From assembly GCF_902506535.1 (NCBI RefSeq), contig NZ_LR733827.1, forward strand, positions 583,942 to 647,941: 64,000 bases of DNA, read 5' to 3'. Position numbers and translations under genes: made by a program. This DNA is from Pseudomonas sp. 8Z. GTDB taxonomy: Bacteria > Pseudomonadota > Gammaproteobacteria > Pseudomonadales > Pseudomonadaceae. Below the pieces are notes generated by a model. That model saw only the letters and a list, made by a program, of their open reading frames with translations. It searched no databases and had not been told where the DNA came from. Of the stretch, positions 16,935-31,920 are shown piece after piece (positions within the stretch are counted from its first letter, which is position 1; every line of letters starts with the position of its first letter).

Positions 16935-18374
16935 TCAGGCGTAAGCCGTGACCCGTGTTGCGATGGCGGGCGACTGCTGTTCCAGAAAGAACTTGCGCAG
17001 CAGGTTCTGGGCGATGAGCAGGCGATATTCCTTGCTGGCGCGCAAATCCGACAGCGGGCTGAAGTCTTCAGCCAATGCCGCGCAGGCGCGCTCGATCACC
17101 TGCGCTGACCCACTCGTACCGAGCAGCGCCGCTTCACAGGCGCTGGCACGTTTTGCGGTGGCCGCCATGCCACCGAAGGCAATGCGCGCCTGCGTCACCA
17201 CACCGTCTTCGATGCCCAGGTTGAAGGCCGCGCAGACGGCGGAGATGTCGTCGTCCACGCGCTTGGACACCTTGTAGGCGCGAAACACCTGATGCGCAGC
17301 GGCGCGTGGCACGATGATCTTCTCGATAAATTCGGCTGGCTGGCGGGCCGTTACCTTGTAGTCGAGGAAGTAGTCTTCCAACGGCAGGAGGCGCTGGCTG
17401 TTGCCCTGGCGCAGTGCAATCTGCGCGCCGAGGGCGATCAGCAGCGGCGGCGCGTCGCCGATGGGCGAGGCGTTGCCGATATTGCCGCCCAGGGTGCCTT
17501 GATTTCGGATCTGCAGGGAGGCGAAGCGGTGCAGCAGTTCGCCGAAGTCCGGGTATTCGTGCGACAGCGCCTCGTAGCAGTCACTCAATACGGCGGCGGC
17601 GCCGATTTCGATGGTGCTGTCGCTCACTTCGATGCGCTTCAGCTCTTCTATATGGCCGACATGGATCATCACCGGCAGTTCACGGTGGAACTGGGTGACT
17701 TCCAGAGCCAGGTCGGTGCCGCCGGCCAGCAGGCGCGCGTCCGGATTGGCCGCGTAGAGTTCGGCCAGGTCGGCCACGGTCAGCGGCACCAGGCAGCGCT
17801 TGTCGCCGCTGTTGAGTTCCGCCGTTTCACGCGGGGCGATGGCCTTGAGTCGGGCGATGGTTTCGCTTTCGAAGGCATCGAACTGATCCGGCTGCGGCTG
17901 GCAGCAGGCCTGCTCGGCGGCGTCGATGATCGGCCGGTAGCCGGTGCAGCGACACAAGTTGCCGGCCAGCGCTTCCAGGGTCTGGCCTTTGTCATAACCA
18001 GCCGAGTTCTTCTGCAGAGCGAACAACGACATGATGAAACCGGGGGTGCAGAAGCCGCACTGCGAGCCGTGGCAGTCGACCATCGCCTGCTGCACGCTGT
18101 GCAGCTTGCCCTGGTGCTTGAGGTCTTCGACGGTGATCAGTTGCTTGCCGTGCAGGCTGGCCACGAAGGTCAGGCAGGCGTTGAGGGTGCGATAGCGCAC
18201 GCGCTCGCCATCAAGTTCACCGACTACCACGGTGCAGGCGCCGCAATCGCCGGAGGCGCAGCCCTCTTTGGTGCCGGTCTTGCCGAGGTGCTCGCGCAGA
18301 TAGCCCAGTACCGTGATGTTAGGATCTAGGTCGTGCTCGGTGCGCAGCTCCCGGTTGAGTAAAAACTGGATCAA
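16935..18374 (-). CDS. xdhA: Xanthine dehydrogenase, FAD/[2Fe-2S] subunit
   Basis: Small subunit moving electrons from molybdenum through two [2Fe-2S] clusters to FAD and NAD+. There are 479 residues from a TTG start. The plant-type cluster ligands are Cys39, Cys44, Cys47 and Cys67 (EGCASGDCGACTVVV). The second cluster uses GSQCGFCTPGF and LCRCTGYRPI. The FAD-binding domain follows (LLAGGTDLALEVTQF, then NQGTLGGNIGNASPIGD), as does the CO-dehydrogenase C-terminal domain. It is first in the operon; a predicted promoter and paired TGAC-N6-GTCA sites lie 76-143 bases upstream. Confidence 0.95.
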   Translation of the reverse strand: MIQFLLNRELRTEHDLDPNITVLGYLREHLGKTGTKEGCASGDCGACTVVVGELDGERVRYRTLNACLTFVASLHGKQLITVEDLKHQGKLHSVQQAMVDCHGSQCGFCTPGFIMSLFALQKNSAGYDKGQTLEALAGNLCRCTGYRPIIDAAEQACCQPQPDQFDAFESETIARLKAIAPRETAELNSGDKRCLVPLTVADLAELYAANPDARLLAGGTDLALEVTQFHRELPVMIHVGHIEELKRIEVSDSTIEIGAAAVLSDCYEALSHEYPDFGELLHRFASLQIRNQGTLGGNIGNASPIGDAPPLLIALGAQIALRQGNSQRLLPLEDYFLDYKVTARQPAEFIEKIIVPRAAAHQVFRAYKVSKRVDDDISAVCAAFNLGIEDGVVTQARIAFGGMAATAKRASACEAALLGTSGSAQVIERACAALAEDFSPLSDLRASKEYRLLIAQNLLRKFFLEQQSPAIATRVTAYA

Positions 18375-18464
18375 GGGCGACCTCCAGGCGACTTATTCTT
18401 ATGCATCGGTGAGCTGGCCAGCGGCTGCGCGCAGCGGGTTGGCCGTAAGGGTTGATATCGCCGC

Positions 18465-18493
18465 AATCTAGGTTTTTATGACTTTAGGGTCAA
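18465..18493 (-). promoter_or_regulatory. Sigma-70-like promoter for xdhA
   Basis: On the minus strand, TTGACC (18493-18488) and TAGATT (18470-18465) are separated by 17 bases, a good -35 and a fair -10 (4 of 6). The leader would be about 85 bases. The -35 element lies inside the first TGAC-N6-GTCA palindrome. Confidence 0.5.
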
Positions 18494-18515
18494 TTAAATA
18501 TTGACCCTTGAGTCA
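18479..18515. promoter_or_regulatory. Two TGAC-N6-GTCA palindromes over the xdhA promoter
   Basis: Copies at 18479-18492 and 18502-18515, 23 bases apart (about two helical turns). The right half of the first and left half of the second form a further perfect inverted repeat (AGGGTCAAT at 18486-18494, ATTGACCCT at 18500-18508). This looks like a cooperative repressor or activator site. The adjacent divergent GntR is the nearest candidate binder; that link is inference. Confidence 0.55.
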
Positions 18516-18655
18516 ATATTTTTGGGGCGGGGCTTGGGTCTGCGGCCAGATTAGCGTTTCTAGCTATCGGGCGCTCTAGTTCGGGTATTGCATTGGGGAT
18601 CGCAATGGCGCCATCAGGCAAGCTCTGGCGCCTGAACTGGGCGCTGTGACGGCTC

Positions 18656-18683
18656 TTGGCCCGGTAACGCCCTGTGTTACACT
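18656..18683 (+). promoter_or_regulatory. Sigma-70-like promoter for the gntR-smc-zipA-ligA side
   Basis: TTGGCC (18656-18661) and TACACT (18678-18683) with a 16-base spacer, 87 bases before the regulator ATG. Confidence 0.4.
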
Positions 18684-18769
18684 CGCCGCCGGTTTTTCGT
18701 TTCCGCCCAGCCGTGGCGGGGCTCTCAGACTCGACCTCCCGCCCTGGTTCGCCGCAAATAAGGAATGTC

Positions 18770-19429
18770 ATGACGTTCAAGGCCCCGGACAGCCTCGCCG
18801 AGCAAATTGCCCGCCATCTGGCCGAGCGCATCATTCGCGGTGAGCTCAAGGAGCGCGAGCGCATTCAGGAGCAGAAGGTCACCCAAGCGCTCAATGTCAG
18901 CCGGGGTTCGGTGCGCGAGGCGCTGCTGATTCTTGAACGTCGCCACCTGATCGTGATTCTGCCGCGCCGCGGCGCTCAGGTCAGCGAGCTGACCGCGCAT
19001 CATGTCAGCAGTCTTTATGCTTTGAGCACCGAGCTTTACATCATGCTCGCCCGTGCGGTGATCGACCGCTGGCAAGAGCAGGCTGAACTGGTGCCCTTCA
19101 TCGAGGTTCAGCAGCGCCTGTTGCAAAGTCTGCAGCGTGGCGACATCAGCGCCTTCGTCGAGAACAGTTTCGATGTCATGCGCGCCGCCTTTCCCTTCGC
19201 TGACAACCCCTATCTGCAGGAAACCCTGGAGAACCTGCTGCCAGCCATCAGTCGCACCTACCACCTGGCGCTGGAGCGGCGCAAAGGCGAGATGGGGCAG
19301 TTCATGGGGACTTTCGCCGGGCTGCTGCAGGCCGTCATCGCCCGTGATCATGGTCGTGCTCGCCAGGTGCTGGAGTCTTACGGTCAGCACAATTGCCAGC
19401 TCGTGCTGGCGACGTTGGCCGAGCGCTAA
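18770..19429 (+). CDS. GntR-family (FadR/FCD-type) regulator
   Basis: 219 residues from ATG 18770 with AAGGA five bases upstream; the longer in-frame reading has no ribosome site. The N-terminal winged helix is clear (SLAEQIARHLAERIIRGELKERERIQEQKVTQALNVSRGSVREALLILERR), followed by an all-helical FCD-like domain that keeps few of the usual metal His residues. It is divergent from xdhA and ends six bases before smc, so it may be co-transcribed with smc. The same order (regulator then smc) holds, from memory, at PA1526-PA1527. Target and ligand are unknown. Confidence 0.88.
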   Translation: MTFKAPDSLAEQIARHLAERIIRGELKERERIQEQKVTQALNVSRGSVREALLILERRHLIVILPRRGAQVSELTAHHVSSLYALSTELYIMLARAVIDRWQEQAELVPFIEVQQRLLQSLQRGDISAFVENSFDVMRAAFPFADNPYLQETLENLLPAISRTYHLALERRKGEMGQFMGTFAGLLQAVIARDHGRARQVLESYGQHNCQLVLATLAER

Positions 19430-19435
19430 GCCCCA

Positions 19436-22924
<3,489 letters not shown>

Positions 22925-23134
22925 TGCCATCAGCGTTGCGGTAAGGTGAACGCCAGCTCAACCTTGTGCGTGTGGCGGTGTAAAGTTGCCTTTCGTCGTG
23001 CTAGCTTATTGCCCTCTTTTGTTACACGCGGAAAACGTCGCTCAGACATACTGTTGACGCCGCGTTTTATAGTCGAGTTGCGATCCGTTTGATTGGATCT
23101 TTTTTTCACCAAAATTGTTAAGGGTCGGTACTTC

Positions 23135-23953
23135 ATGGAATTCGGTCTGCGCGAATGGCTGATCGTTATTGGCATCATCGTTATCGCTGGGATTCTTTTC
23201 GATGGATGGCGCCGCATGCGCGGCGGTAAGGGCAAACTCAAGTTCAGGCTTGATCGCAGTTTCGCCAACATGCCCGATGACGACAGCGACCCCGATTTAT
23301 TGAGTCCGCCGCGTGTGGTGCAGCGTGACCACGATATGCAGTTGGACGAAGACGACTTGCCGTCGATGAGTGCCAAGGATTTACCGCGTCGCCAGCGCAA
23401 CGAGCCGCAGCAGGGTGACTTGAATCTGGCTGTCGACGAGCCCGTGCCGACACTGCTCAATCCGGTCGATGACGAACCCGCTGAGACGAAGAAAGCTGCC
23501 AAGTCGACTGCCGAAGCACCGGTCGAAGAAGTCCTGGTGATCAATGTGGTCGCGCGCGACGACATGGGTTTCAAAGGTCCGGCCCTGCTGCAGAACATCC
23601 TCGAAAGCGGCCTGCGCTTTGGTGAAATGGACATCTTCCATCGTCACGAAAGCATGGCCGGTAACGGTGAAGTGTTGTTCTCCATGGCCAACGCGCTCAA
23701 GCCTGGCACTTTCGATCTCGACGATATCGAAGGCTTCAGCACTCGCGCCGTGAGCTTCTTCCTCAGTCTGCCTGGCCCGCGTCATCCCAAGCAGGCCTTC
23801 GACGTGATGGTCGCAGCAGCCCGCAAGCTGTCCCACGAGCTGGGCGGCGAGCTAAAGGATGACCAGCGTAGCGTGATGACTGCACAAACCATCGAACATT
23901 ATCGCCAGCGCATCGTCGAATTCGAGCGCCGGCAGTTGACCCAGAAACGCTAA
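23135..23953 (+). CDS. zipA: Cell division protein ZipA
   Basis: Membrane anchor for FtsZ at the septum. 272 residues from ATG 23135 ([13 protein letters not shown]); the N-terminal helix at 7-23 is the membrane anchor. A charged, variable linker (about 30-135) follows, then the ZipA C-terminal FtsZ-binding domain ([21 protein letters not shown] to the end). It is located between smc and ligA, an order conserved among pseudomonads. A terminator-like stem, heptamer repeats and a REP follow, so ligA may be partly uncoupled. Confidence 0.94.
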   Translation: MEFGLREWLIVIGIIVIAGILFDGWRRMRGGKGKLKFRLDRSFANMPDDDSDPDLLSPPRVVQRDHDMQLDEDDLPSMSAKDLPRRQRNEPQQGDLNLAVDEPVPTLLNPVDDEPAETKKAAKSTAEAPVEEVLVINVVARDDMGFKGPALLQNILESGLRFGEMDIFHRHESMAGNGEVLFSMANALKPGTFDLDDIEGFSTRAVSFFLSLPGPRHPKQAFDVMVAAARKLSHELGGELKDDQRSVMTAQTIEHYRQRIVEFERRQLTQKR

Positions 23954-23963
23954 AGAGCAGCGG

Positions 23964-23991
23964 CAAGCTACAAGCCTCAAGCTACAAGCCA
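23964..23991. repeat. Four CAAGCNN heptamers after zipA
   Basis: CAAGCTA, CAAGCCT, CAAGCTA and CAAGCCA in direct tandem, starting 10 bases after the zipA stop. They belong to the heptamer family also seen, inverted, at 24189-24216, and again at 45896 and 45996. Confidence 0.75.
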
Positions 23992-24013
23992 TGCGCTTGG
24001 CTTGGGGCTTTTT
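23972..24013 (+). terminator. Terminator-like hairpin after zipA
   Basis: AAGCCTCAAGC (23972-23982) pairs with GCTTGGGGCTT (24000-24010) with one mismatch and a small inner helix, followed by a T-run ending at 24013. It overlaps the heptamer repeats, so the stem may be a by-product of them. Confidence 0.5.
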
Positions 24014-24043
24014 GTTTGGGCATATCCAGGTTGGATCGGGTTT

Positions 24044-24104
24044 CTGTAGGAGCGATTCATTCGCGATCTCGTCGCGGGCTTCGCGGATAAATCCGCTCCT
24101 ACAG
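24044..24104. repeat. REP element in the zipA-ligA gap
   Basis: CTGTAGGAGCG (24044-24054) and CGCTCCTACAG (24094-24104) are perfect inverted arms around a GC-rich centre with TCGCG repeats. The TGTAGGAGCG...CGCTCCTACA pattern is a common Pseudomonas REP family, different from those at 14486 and 58063. Confidence 0.85.
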
Positions 24105-24188
24105 GCGTAACGGTGTGGCAATGGGGGAAGTCTCCCTGTGTCAGCTCTTTGCAGAGCCTCGTCGATCAGCGCGGTATGCCCTCGCGTT

Positions 24189-26618
<2,430 letters not shown>

Positions 26619-26880
26619 GGCTAATTGGATCAGGGGGTGTGAGATAGCGAAGTATCGAGCCTCTCCTGCGTTCGATTGCTGCTAGTCAGTTTTCACGAGA
26701 GGGTCTAAGTTGCCAGTCTCTGCGACATACGCTGGCGTGTGGCGGCATACAACATGACCTGAATCAAATCTAGATGCCTGAAAAACGCATCAGAGTTTTC
26801 TTAGTGCGCGCTCTCCACTAGAGTAAAGCTCGCTGCCTCTCCGGCAGTGTGCTTTTTAAGGGCTGTTTGCGGAGGCACCC

Positions 26881-27222
26881 ATGGTTTATGTACAGCGCGA
26901 CGCTGCCGGTCGCCTGCTGAGAGTTGAGCACGAGCCGTTCGAGGGCATGAGCGAAATGCTTGCGGTTGAAAGCAAGGAACTACATGCCTGGCTTGAGGCT
27001 CGCGAAGAGGTCAAGGCGCGCCTTGATAGTCTCAAACAGTCTGACCTGGAGCTTGTGCGGGTACTGGAGGATGTGGTCAGCGTTCTGGTCGAGCGGGGCG
27101 TGATCCGTTATACCGATTTGCCCGAAGCGGCACGGCTGAAGCTTGATCGGCGCGCCATTGCGCGGGCCGAAATCGAGGGGTTGAGCGGGTTGCTGGGCGA
27201 TGATGAGCCCCATCAGGACTAG
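26881..27222 (+). CDS. Conserved pseudomonad protein of unknown function
   Basis: 113 residues with a GGAGG site seven bases before ATG. It is acidic, without signal peptide or membrane segment: N-terminal beta-like residues (MVYVQRDAAGRLLRVEHEPF), then two charged helices, the second of which (SDLELVRVLEDVVSVLVERGVIRYTDLPEAARLKL) resembles a small helical dimer. A homologue lies after ligA in P. aeruginosa from memory (PA1530), sometimes labelled tryptophan-synthase-beta-like without support. I assign no function. Confidence 0.75.
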   Translation: MVYVQRDAAGRLLRVEHEPFEGMSEMLAVESKELHAWLEAREEVKARLDSLKQSDLELVRVLEDVVSVLVERGVIRYTDLPEAARLKLDRRAIARAEIEGLSGLLGDDEPHQD

Positions 27223-27270
27223 CGATTTACCCAGGCTGTTGACTGCCGGGCGCTGGCGACGGTTTGGCGC

Positions 27271-27669
27271 TCAGCGCGTGTGCAGTGTCTTCATGCGCAG
27301 TATGTAGAGGCTCACCAGAATGGCGCTGGTGAGCATGAACAGACGCGCCCAGAAGTGCGGCACCAGGTAGCAGGAGAGGGCGATACTCGACCACATCAGT
27401 GCCAGCGTATAGACCTTGGCTTTGCGTGGAATGCCCTGGCCGTCGAGGTAGTCGCGAATCCAGGGGCCGAGCTGCGGATGCGTCACCAGCCAGACATAAA
27501 AGCGCCGCGAGCTGCGCATGAAGCAGGCCGCAGCTAGCAGCAGGAAGGGTGTGGTCGGCAGCACCGGCAGGAAAATGCCGATAACGCCGAGTGCGATGCT
27601 TAGCCAGCCAACCGCCAGCAACGTATAACGCACGCTGCGGTGGCGACTCTCACGGACTTCTCGCGGCAT
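27271..27669 (-). CDS. DUF454 (YbaN-like) inner-membrane protein
   Basis: 132 residues with four hydrophobic segments: about 13-33, 36-52, 88-105 and 108-125. The DUF454 signature is present: GWLSIALGVIGIFLPVLPTTPFLLLAAACF, then the loop SSRRFYVWLVTHPQLGPWIRDYLDGQGI. The molecular role of the family is not established. It is transcribed with the following UPF0149 gene (16 bases apart, minus strand). Confidence 0.85.
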   Translation of the reverse strand: MPREVRESRHRSVRYTLLAVGWLSIALGVIGIFLPVLPTTPFLLLAAACFMRSSRRFYVWLVTHPQLGPWIRDYLDGQGIPRKAKVYTLALMWSSIALSCYLVPHFWARLFMLTSAILVSLYILRMKTLHTR

Positions 27670-27685
27670 GGCCGGGGCGGATGGC

Positions 27686-28270
27686 TCAGTGGCGCGGCTT
27701 GAGCAGGGCGGGCTTTTCTTCCGGGGCCTGGCACAGCAGGAACAGCGCGGTGAGCAGTTCAGGGATCTGATCGATCATGCTGTCTACCAGATCGTGGTCA
27801 CGGGCGATCTCGGCGAACTCCTGCTGCTCGTCGAACAGGCCTGAGCCGACCATGATCGGCAGCAACAATTCGCTGACTTCGTCTTCGGCATCCTCGAACC
27901 ACACGGCTTCGCGCAGAAACACGCCTTCCATAAAGCCGATGCACCAGCCACGCAGGTCGGAGTCGTCCGGCTCCTCTCCGAGGTCTAGGTCGCAGGGCAG
28001 CTCGGGTTCTTCCTCGCCTGCTAATTGGCGGGCAATGTGCGCCTTGAGGTGTACCAGAGTGCTTTCGATCTCTTCGCGTTCGGCGTCGCTGCGATAGTGC
28101 GGCGGTTCGGCGAACAGCGCGTCGATCCATTCGCGCTCGGGCACCTGTTCGGGGCAGATGGTCAACGCGGTCAGGTAGCCATGGGCGGCCACGTAGTCCA
28201 GCGCTTCTTCATGCAGCTCGTCGGCATCGAGGAAGGCTTGCAGGCGGGACAATTGCTCGGCGAAGGACAT
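27686..28270 (-). CDS. UPF0149 (YgfB/YecA) family protein
   Basis: 194-residue, strongly acidic, all-helical protein. It contains the UPF0149 pattern, with DLDLGEEPDDSDLRGWCIGFMEGVFL in the middle and MVGSGLFDEQQEFAEI later. It lacks the SEC-C zinc tail of YecA. Family members affect antibiotic susceptibility regulators in P. aeruginosa (YgfB), but several paralogues exist and I cannot say which this is. It is divergent from recQ. Confidence 0.82.
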   Translation of the reverse strand: MSFAEQLSRLQAFLDADELHEEALDYVAAHGYLTALTICPEQVPEREWIDALFAEPPHYRSDAEREEIESTLVHLKAHIARQLAGEEEPELPCDLDLGEEPDDSDLRGWCIGFMEGVFLREAVWFEDAEDEVSELLLPIMVGSGLFDEQQEFAEIARDHDLVDSMIDQIPELLTALFLLCQAPEEKPALLKPRH

Positions 28271-28461
28271 CGTGGAGTTACCTTGAGGCTGAATGCGAGG
28301 CCAGATTCTAGCAGGCTGGGGGCAAACTACCTACGCTGCGATGGGGGCAAGTGCATTGGTCAGTCTTCAGCAGGCTTTGCAGCGTTCCGCCGTGGCAATC
28401 GCTCGATGCCCTGCCTGGCGCCAGAGTGCGGCATAATGCGCGGCTCGATTCGGAGGCCTCC

Positions 28462-30600
28462 ATGCTTGACCACGCGCAGCGCATTCTTAAAGACGTTTTC
28501 GGCTATGACGCCTTTCGCGGCAACCAGGCCGCGATCATCGAGCGCGTGGCCGCAGGCGGTGATGCCCTGGTACTGATGCCCACTGGTGGTGGCAAGTCGC
28601 TGTGCTTCCAGGTGCCGGCGCTGATGCGTGATGGCCTGGCAGTGGTGGTGTCACCGCTGATCGCGCTGATGGACGATCAGGTCGCGACACTTGACGAGCT
28701 GGGCGTGGCTGCCGTGGCACTGAACTCGACGCTGAGTGCAGACGAGCAGCGCGAGATTGCCGATCGCATCCGTCGTGGCGAGATCAAGATGCTTTACCTG
28801 GCCCCCGAGCGCCTGGTGCAGCCGCGCATGCTGAGCTTCCTGCAGGGGCTGGACATTGCCTTGTTCGCCATCGACGAGGCGCACTGCGTGTCGCAGTGGG
28901 GGCATGATTTTCGCCCCGAGTATTTGCAACTCGGCCAACTCGCCGAGCTGTTCCCCGAGGTGCCGCGCATCGCCCTGACCGCGACAGCGGACAAGCGCAC
29001 TCGCGAGGAGATTGTCCAGCGCTTGCATCTGCAGAACGCTGAGCGCTTTTTGTCCAGCTTCGACCGGCCGAACATCTTCTATCGCATCCAGCCCAAGGAT
29101 AATCCGCGCAAGCAACTGCTCAGTTTCCTCGCGCCGCGCAAGGGCGATGCCGGCATCGTTTATTGCTTGTCGCGCAAAAAAGTGGAGGAGGTGGCCGAGT
29201 TCCTCAGCAGCCAGGGCTACCCGGCGCTGCCGTATCACGCAGGCCTGGCCAACGACCTGCGCGCCTATCACCAGAAGCGCTTTCTCAACGAGGAAGGGCT
29301 GATCATGGTCGCCACCATCGCCTTCGGTATGGGCATCGACAAGCCCAACGTGCGCTTCGTCTGCCACCTCGACCTGCCCAAGTCGCTGGAAGCCTACTAC
29401 CAGGAAACCGGCCGTGCCGGTCGTGACGGTCTGCCAGCCGATGCCTGGATGGCCTACGGCCTGCAGGACGTGATCTTCCTCAAACAGATGCTGGCCAACT
29501 CCGAGGGCGACGAGCGGCACAAGCGTATCGAGCAGCACAAGCTCGACGCCATGCTGGCGTTGTGCGAGGAGCCGCACTGCAGGCGCCAGGCGCTGCTGGC
29601 CTATTTCGACGAGGAACTGCCGCAGCCCTGCGGCCATTGCGACAATTGCATCGACGGCGTGCAGACCTGGGACGCCACCGAAGCCGCGCGCCAGGCGCTG
29701 TCGACCATCTACCGTAGCGGGCAGCGCTACGGCGTCGGCCACCTGGTGGACATCCTTCTGGGGCGCGATAACGAAAAGATCCGCAATGCCGGTCATCAGC
29801 ATCTCGCCGTGTTCGGCATCGGCAAGGCGCACAACGAGAACGAATGGCGCACGCTGTTTCGCCAATTGGTGGCGCGTGGTCTGGCTGATGTCGACCTGGA
29901 AGGCTTCGGCGGTCTGCGTCTGACCGATGCCTGTAGGCCCTTACTGCGCGGTGAGGTGACTCTGCAACTGCGTCATGATCCCAAGCCAGCACAGAGCGCC
30001 AAGGCGTCGTCTTCCGGCAGCGCCGCCAGCCAACTGGTGCGTGGCCACGAGCGCGAGATGTGGGAGGCGCTGCGCAGCTTGCGGCGCAAGCTGGCCGAGG
30101 AGCATAGCGTGCCGCCTTATGTGATCTTCCCCGATGCCACGCTGCTGGAAATGCTGCGTAGCCAGCCGGAGTCGCTCGGTGACATGGCTCAGGTGAGCGG
30201 CGTTGGCGCGCGCAAGCTGGAACGCTACGGTCAGGCCTTTCTCGACGTACTCAATGGCGGCGCCGAAACGGTTTCGCCCGCACCGGTTGCCGATCTGCGC
30301 CATGAACTGGTCAGCCTGGCGCGTGCCGGGATGACGCCTGCGCAAATCGCCAGTCAACTGAGCTGCAGTGAACGCAACGTCTATAGTTTGTTGGCTGAGG
30401 CCATCGCCAAGCAGCAGCTAAGCCTGGAGCAGGCGCTGGATCTGCCCGAAGCGTTACTCGGTGACATTCAGGATGCCTTTCTCGATGGCGAAGGCGAGTT
30501 GCCGAGCGTGAGCGAGATCGCGCCGTTGTTCGCTGGCCGAGTCGATGAGGCTGTGCTGTACTGCGTGCGCGCGGCGCTACAGGCTGAGTTCGAGGGTTGA
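28462..30600 (+). CDS. recQ: ATP-dependent DNA helicase RecQ
   Basis: 3'-5' helicase of recombination and fork repair. 712 residues from ATG 28462 with GGAGG five bases before it. Walker [11 protein letters not shown] at about 39-48, DEAH box [18 protein letters not shown] at about 136-153, helicase motifs [35 protein letters not shown] and [10 protein letters not shown]. The zinc module follows (four Cys across CEEPHCRR and CGHCDNC), then winged helix and HRDC domain (from about 528). Roughly 100 residues after HRDC form a helix-turn-helix-like C-terminal tail ([20 protein letters not shown]). Confidence 0.96.
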   Translation: MLDHAQRILKDVFGYDAFRGNQAAIIERVAAGGDALVLMPTGGGKSLCFQVPALMRDGLAVVVSPLIALMDDQVATLDELGVAAVALNSTLSADEQREIADRIRRGEIKMLYLAPERLVQPRMLSFLQGLDIALFAIDEAHCVSQWGHDFRPEYLQLGQLAELFPEVPRIALTATADKRTREEIVQRLHLQNAERFLSSFDRPNIFYRIQPKDNPRKQLLSFLAPRKGDAGIVYCLSRKKVEEVAEFLSSQGYPALPYHAGLANDLRAYHQKRFLNEEGLIMVATIAFGMGIDKPNVRFVCHLDLPKSLEAYYQETGRAGRDGLPADAWMAYGLQDVIFLKQMLANSEGDERHKRIEQHKLDAMLALCEEPHCRRQALLAYFDEELPQPCGHCDNCIDGVQTWDATEAARQALSTIYRSGQRYGVGHLVDILLGRDNEKIRNAGHQHLAVFGIGKAHNENEWRTLFRQLVARGLADVDLEGFGGLRLTDACRPLLRGEVTLQLRHDPKPAQSAKASSSGSAASQLVRGHEREMWEALRSLRRKLAEEHSVPPYVIFPDATLLEMLRSQPESLGDMAQVSGVGARKLERYGQAFLDVLNGGAETVSPAPVADLRHELVSLARAGMTPAQIASQLSCSERNVYSLLAEAIAKQQLSLEQALDLPEALLGDIQDAFLDGEGELPSVSEIAPLFAGRVDEAVLYCVRAALQAEFEG

Positions 30601-30665
30601 TATGCACTGGCAGGCCGTGAAGGTCGCCCCTGCGTAAGGCGTAGGTGGTGGGCCGAGGAGGTAGG

Positions 30666-31823
30666 TTGTCGACTTATCATGCGTGGCTCAAGGATGTGCT
30701 TCCCAACCGTTATGCCGAACAACTGGATCAGGGGTTTCGGCGCTTGTCCTTCTGCGGCGCGCTGGAGAGTGAATATCGCGCCTACCTGATTGAAGACCGC
30801 TTCGAAATCAAGCGCATCGCGCTGATCGTTGCCGTCCTGATCTGGTCGGCATTCGCCGTGCTGGATGTCCTGCTCATGGGCGCGCCTCAGCTCGGCTGGA
30901 TCCTCGCTATTCGTCTGGTTGTTCTGGCATTAGTGCTGGTGTTCGGCCGACTGATTCTCCAGCGGCTTTATCCGCGTTTGCTGCAAACGCTGAGCATGGC
31001 CTGCATCGTCGCGATTGGTTTAGGTGCGGCGTTAATTGTCGCGGTCGCACATGTGCACGATCCCAGCTACCCATACGAGGGGTTGCTGCTGATAAGCATT
31101 GCCGCTTACTTCCTGATTGGTCTGCGGCTCAGTGAAGCAATCATTTGCTCGCTGATTATCCTGTTGGTTTATATCGCGTTGGAGTGCTGGGCCGGTTTGC
31201 CGTTGTCGCGGTTGGTCAACAACGTCATGTTTCTGCTGTTCGGTAACCTGCTTGGCGCTGTGGGCTGCTACCTGCTGGAGTACAAGTCACGCGAGCATTT
31301 TCTGGTCAGTAATCTCATGCGCCTGCTGGCTGATCGCGACAGTCTCACGGGGCTGCATAACCGGCGCAGTTTCAATCGTCAGCTCGAGCGTCTCTGGCGT
31401 CAGGCGCAAGGTCATGATGAGTCGTTGGCACTGCTGCTGTGCGATGCCGACCACTTCAAACTCTACAACGACCGTTACGGCCATCAGGCCGGTGACTTGG
31501 CGTTGCAGCAGATCGCCCGTTTGCTGGAGCGGGTCGCCCAGCGTCCACTCGATTGTGCCGTACGCCTGGGCGGTGAGGAGTTCGCCGTGTTGCTGTTTGA
31601 TACCCCGCTAGAGCAAGCCCGGCAGGTTGCCGAGTCAATACGTGAGGCCATGGTGGCGCTGGCTTTGCCCCATGAGGCGACTGCAACCGCAGTGCTGACG
31701 TTATCTTTGGGGGTGGCTGTCATGCAGCCACGTGAAGGTGACGAATTTAGCCAGCTATACATTCAGGCTGACCGTGCGTTGTACGAGGCCAAAGCAGGGG
31801 GGCGAAATCGTGTCGGCGGCTAA
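30666..31823 (+). CDS. Membrane diguanylate cyclase (GGDEF), HsbD-like
   Basis: Makes cyclic di-GMP from two GTP. 385 residues if TTG 30666 is the start; a GGAGG four bases upstream favours this over GTG 30645. The N-terminal half has about six membrane helices, then a GGDEF domain beginning RDSLTGLHNRRSF. The active site is RLGGEEFAVLLF near residue 300, and an intact I-site RPLD lies five residues before GGEEF, predicting product inhibition. From memory P. aeruginosa HsbD (PA3343) sits in the same place after recQ. Confidence 0.9.
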   Translation: MSTYHAWLKDVLPNRYAEQLDQGFRRLSFCGALESEYRAYLIEDRFEIKRIALIVAVLIWSAFAVLDVLLMGAPQLGWILAIRLVVLALVLVFGRLILQRLYPRLLQTLSMACIVAIGLGAALIVAVAHVHDPSYPYEGLLLISIAAYFLIGLRLSEAIICSLIILLVYIALECWAGLPLSRLVNNVMFLLFGNLLGAVGCYLLEYKSREHFLVSNLMRLLADRDSLTGLHNRRSFNRQLERLWRQAQGHDESLALLLCDADHFKLYNDRYGHQAGDLALQQIARLLERVAQRPLDCAVRLGGEEFAVLLFDTPLEQARQVAESIREAMVALALPHEATATAVLTLSLGVAVMQPREGDEFSQLYIQADRALYEAKAGGRNRVGG

Positions 31824-31875
31824 GTGGAAATAGGGCGCGACAATCTACGGGGTTGCTCTGAGCGAAGGGTTATGG

Positions 31876-31887
31876 CTAGCTAGCTAA
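31876..31887. promoter_or_regulatory. SlyA-like box upstream of the marR gene
   Basis: CTAGCTAGCTAA matches the SlyA consensus TTAGCAAGCTAA at 10 of 12 positions, 34 bases before the start of a SlyA/MarR-type gene. An adjoining palindrome CTAAT-A-ATTAG spans 31884-31894. The position suits autorepression. Confidence 0.45.
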
Positions 31888-31920
31888 TAATTAGTTTTTG
31901 ACCTTTGTAAGAGCCCGTTC

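Larger units (their letters stand above)
18375..18769. other. Divergent control region between xdhA and the second GntR gene
   Basis: 395 bases with no gene. They contain the xdhA promoter candidate, the TGAC-N6-GTCA pair and a promoter candidate for the gntR-smc side, plus a GGCGCC...GGCGCC inverted repeat around 18608-18632. From memory, P. aeruginosa has the alkane hydroxylase gene alkB2 at this place; it is absent here. Confidence 0.6.

Noticed and set aside
30645-30665. GTG start for the GGDEF protein after recQ
   Set aside because: GGAGG at 30657-30661 is positioned for TTG 30666 instead.
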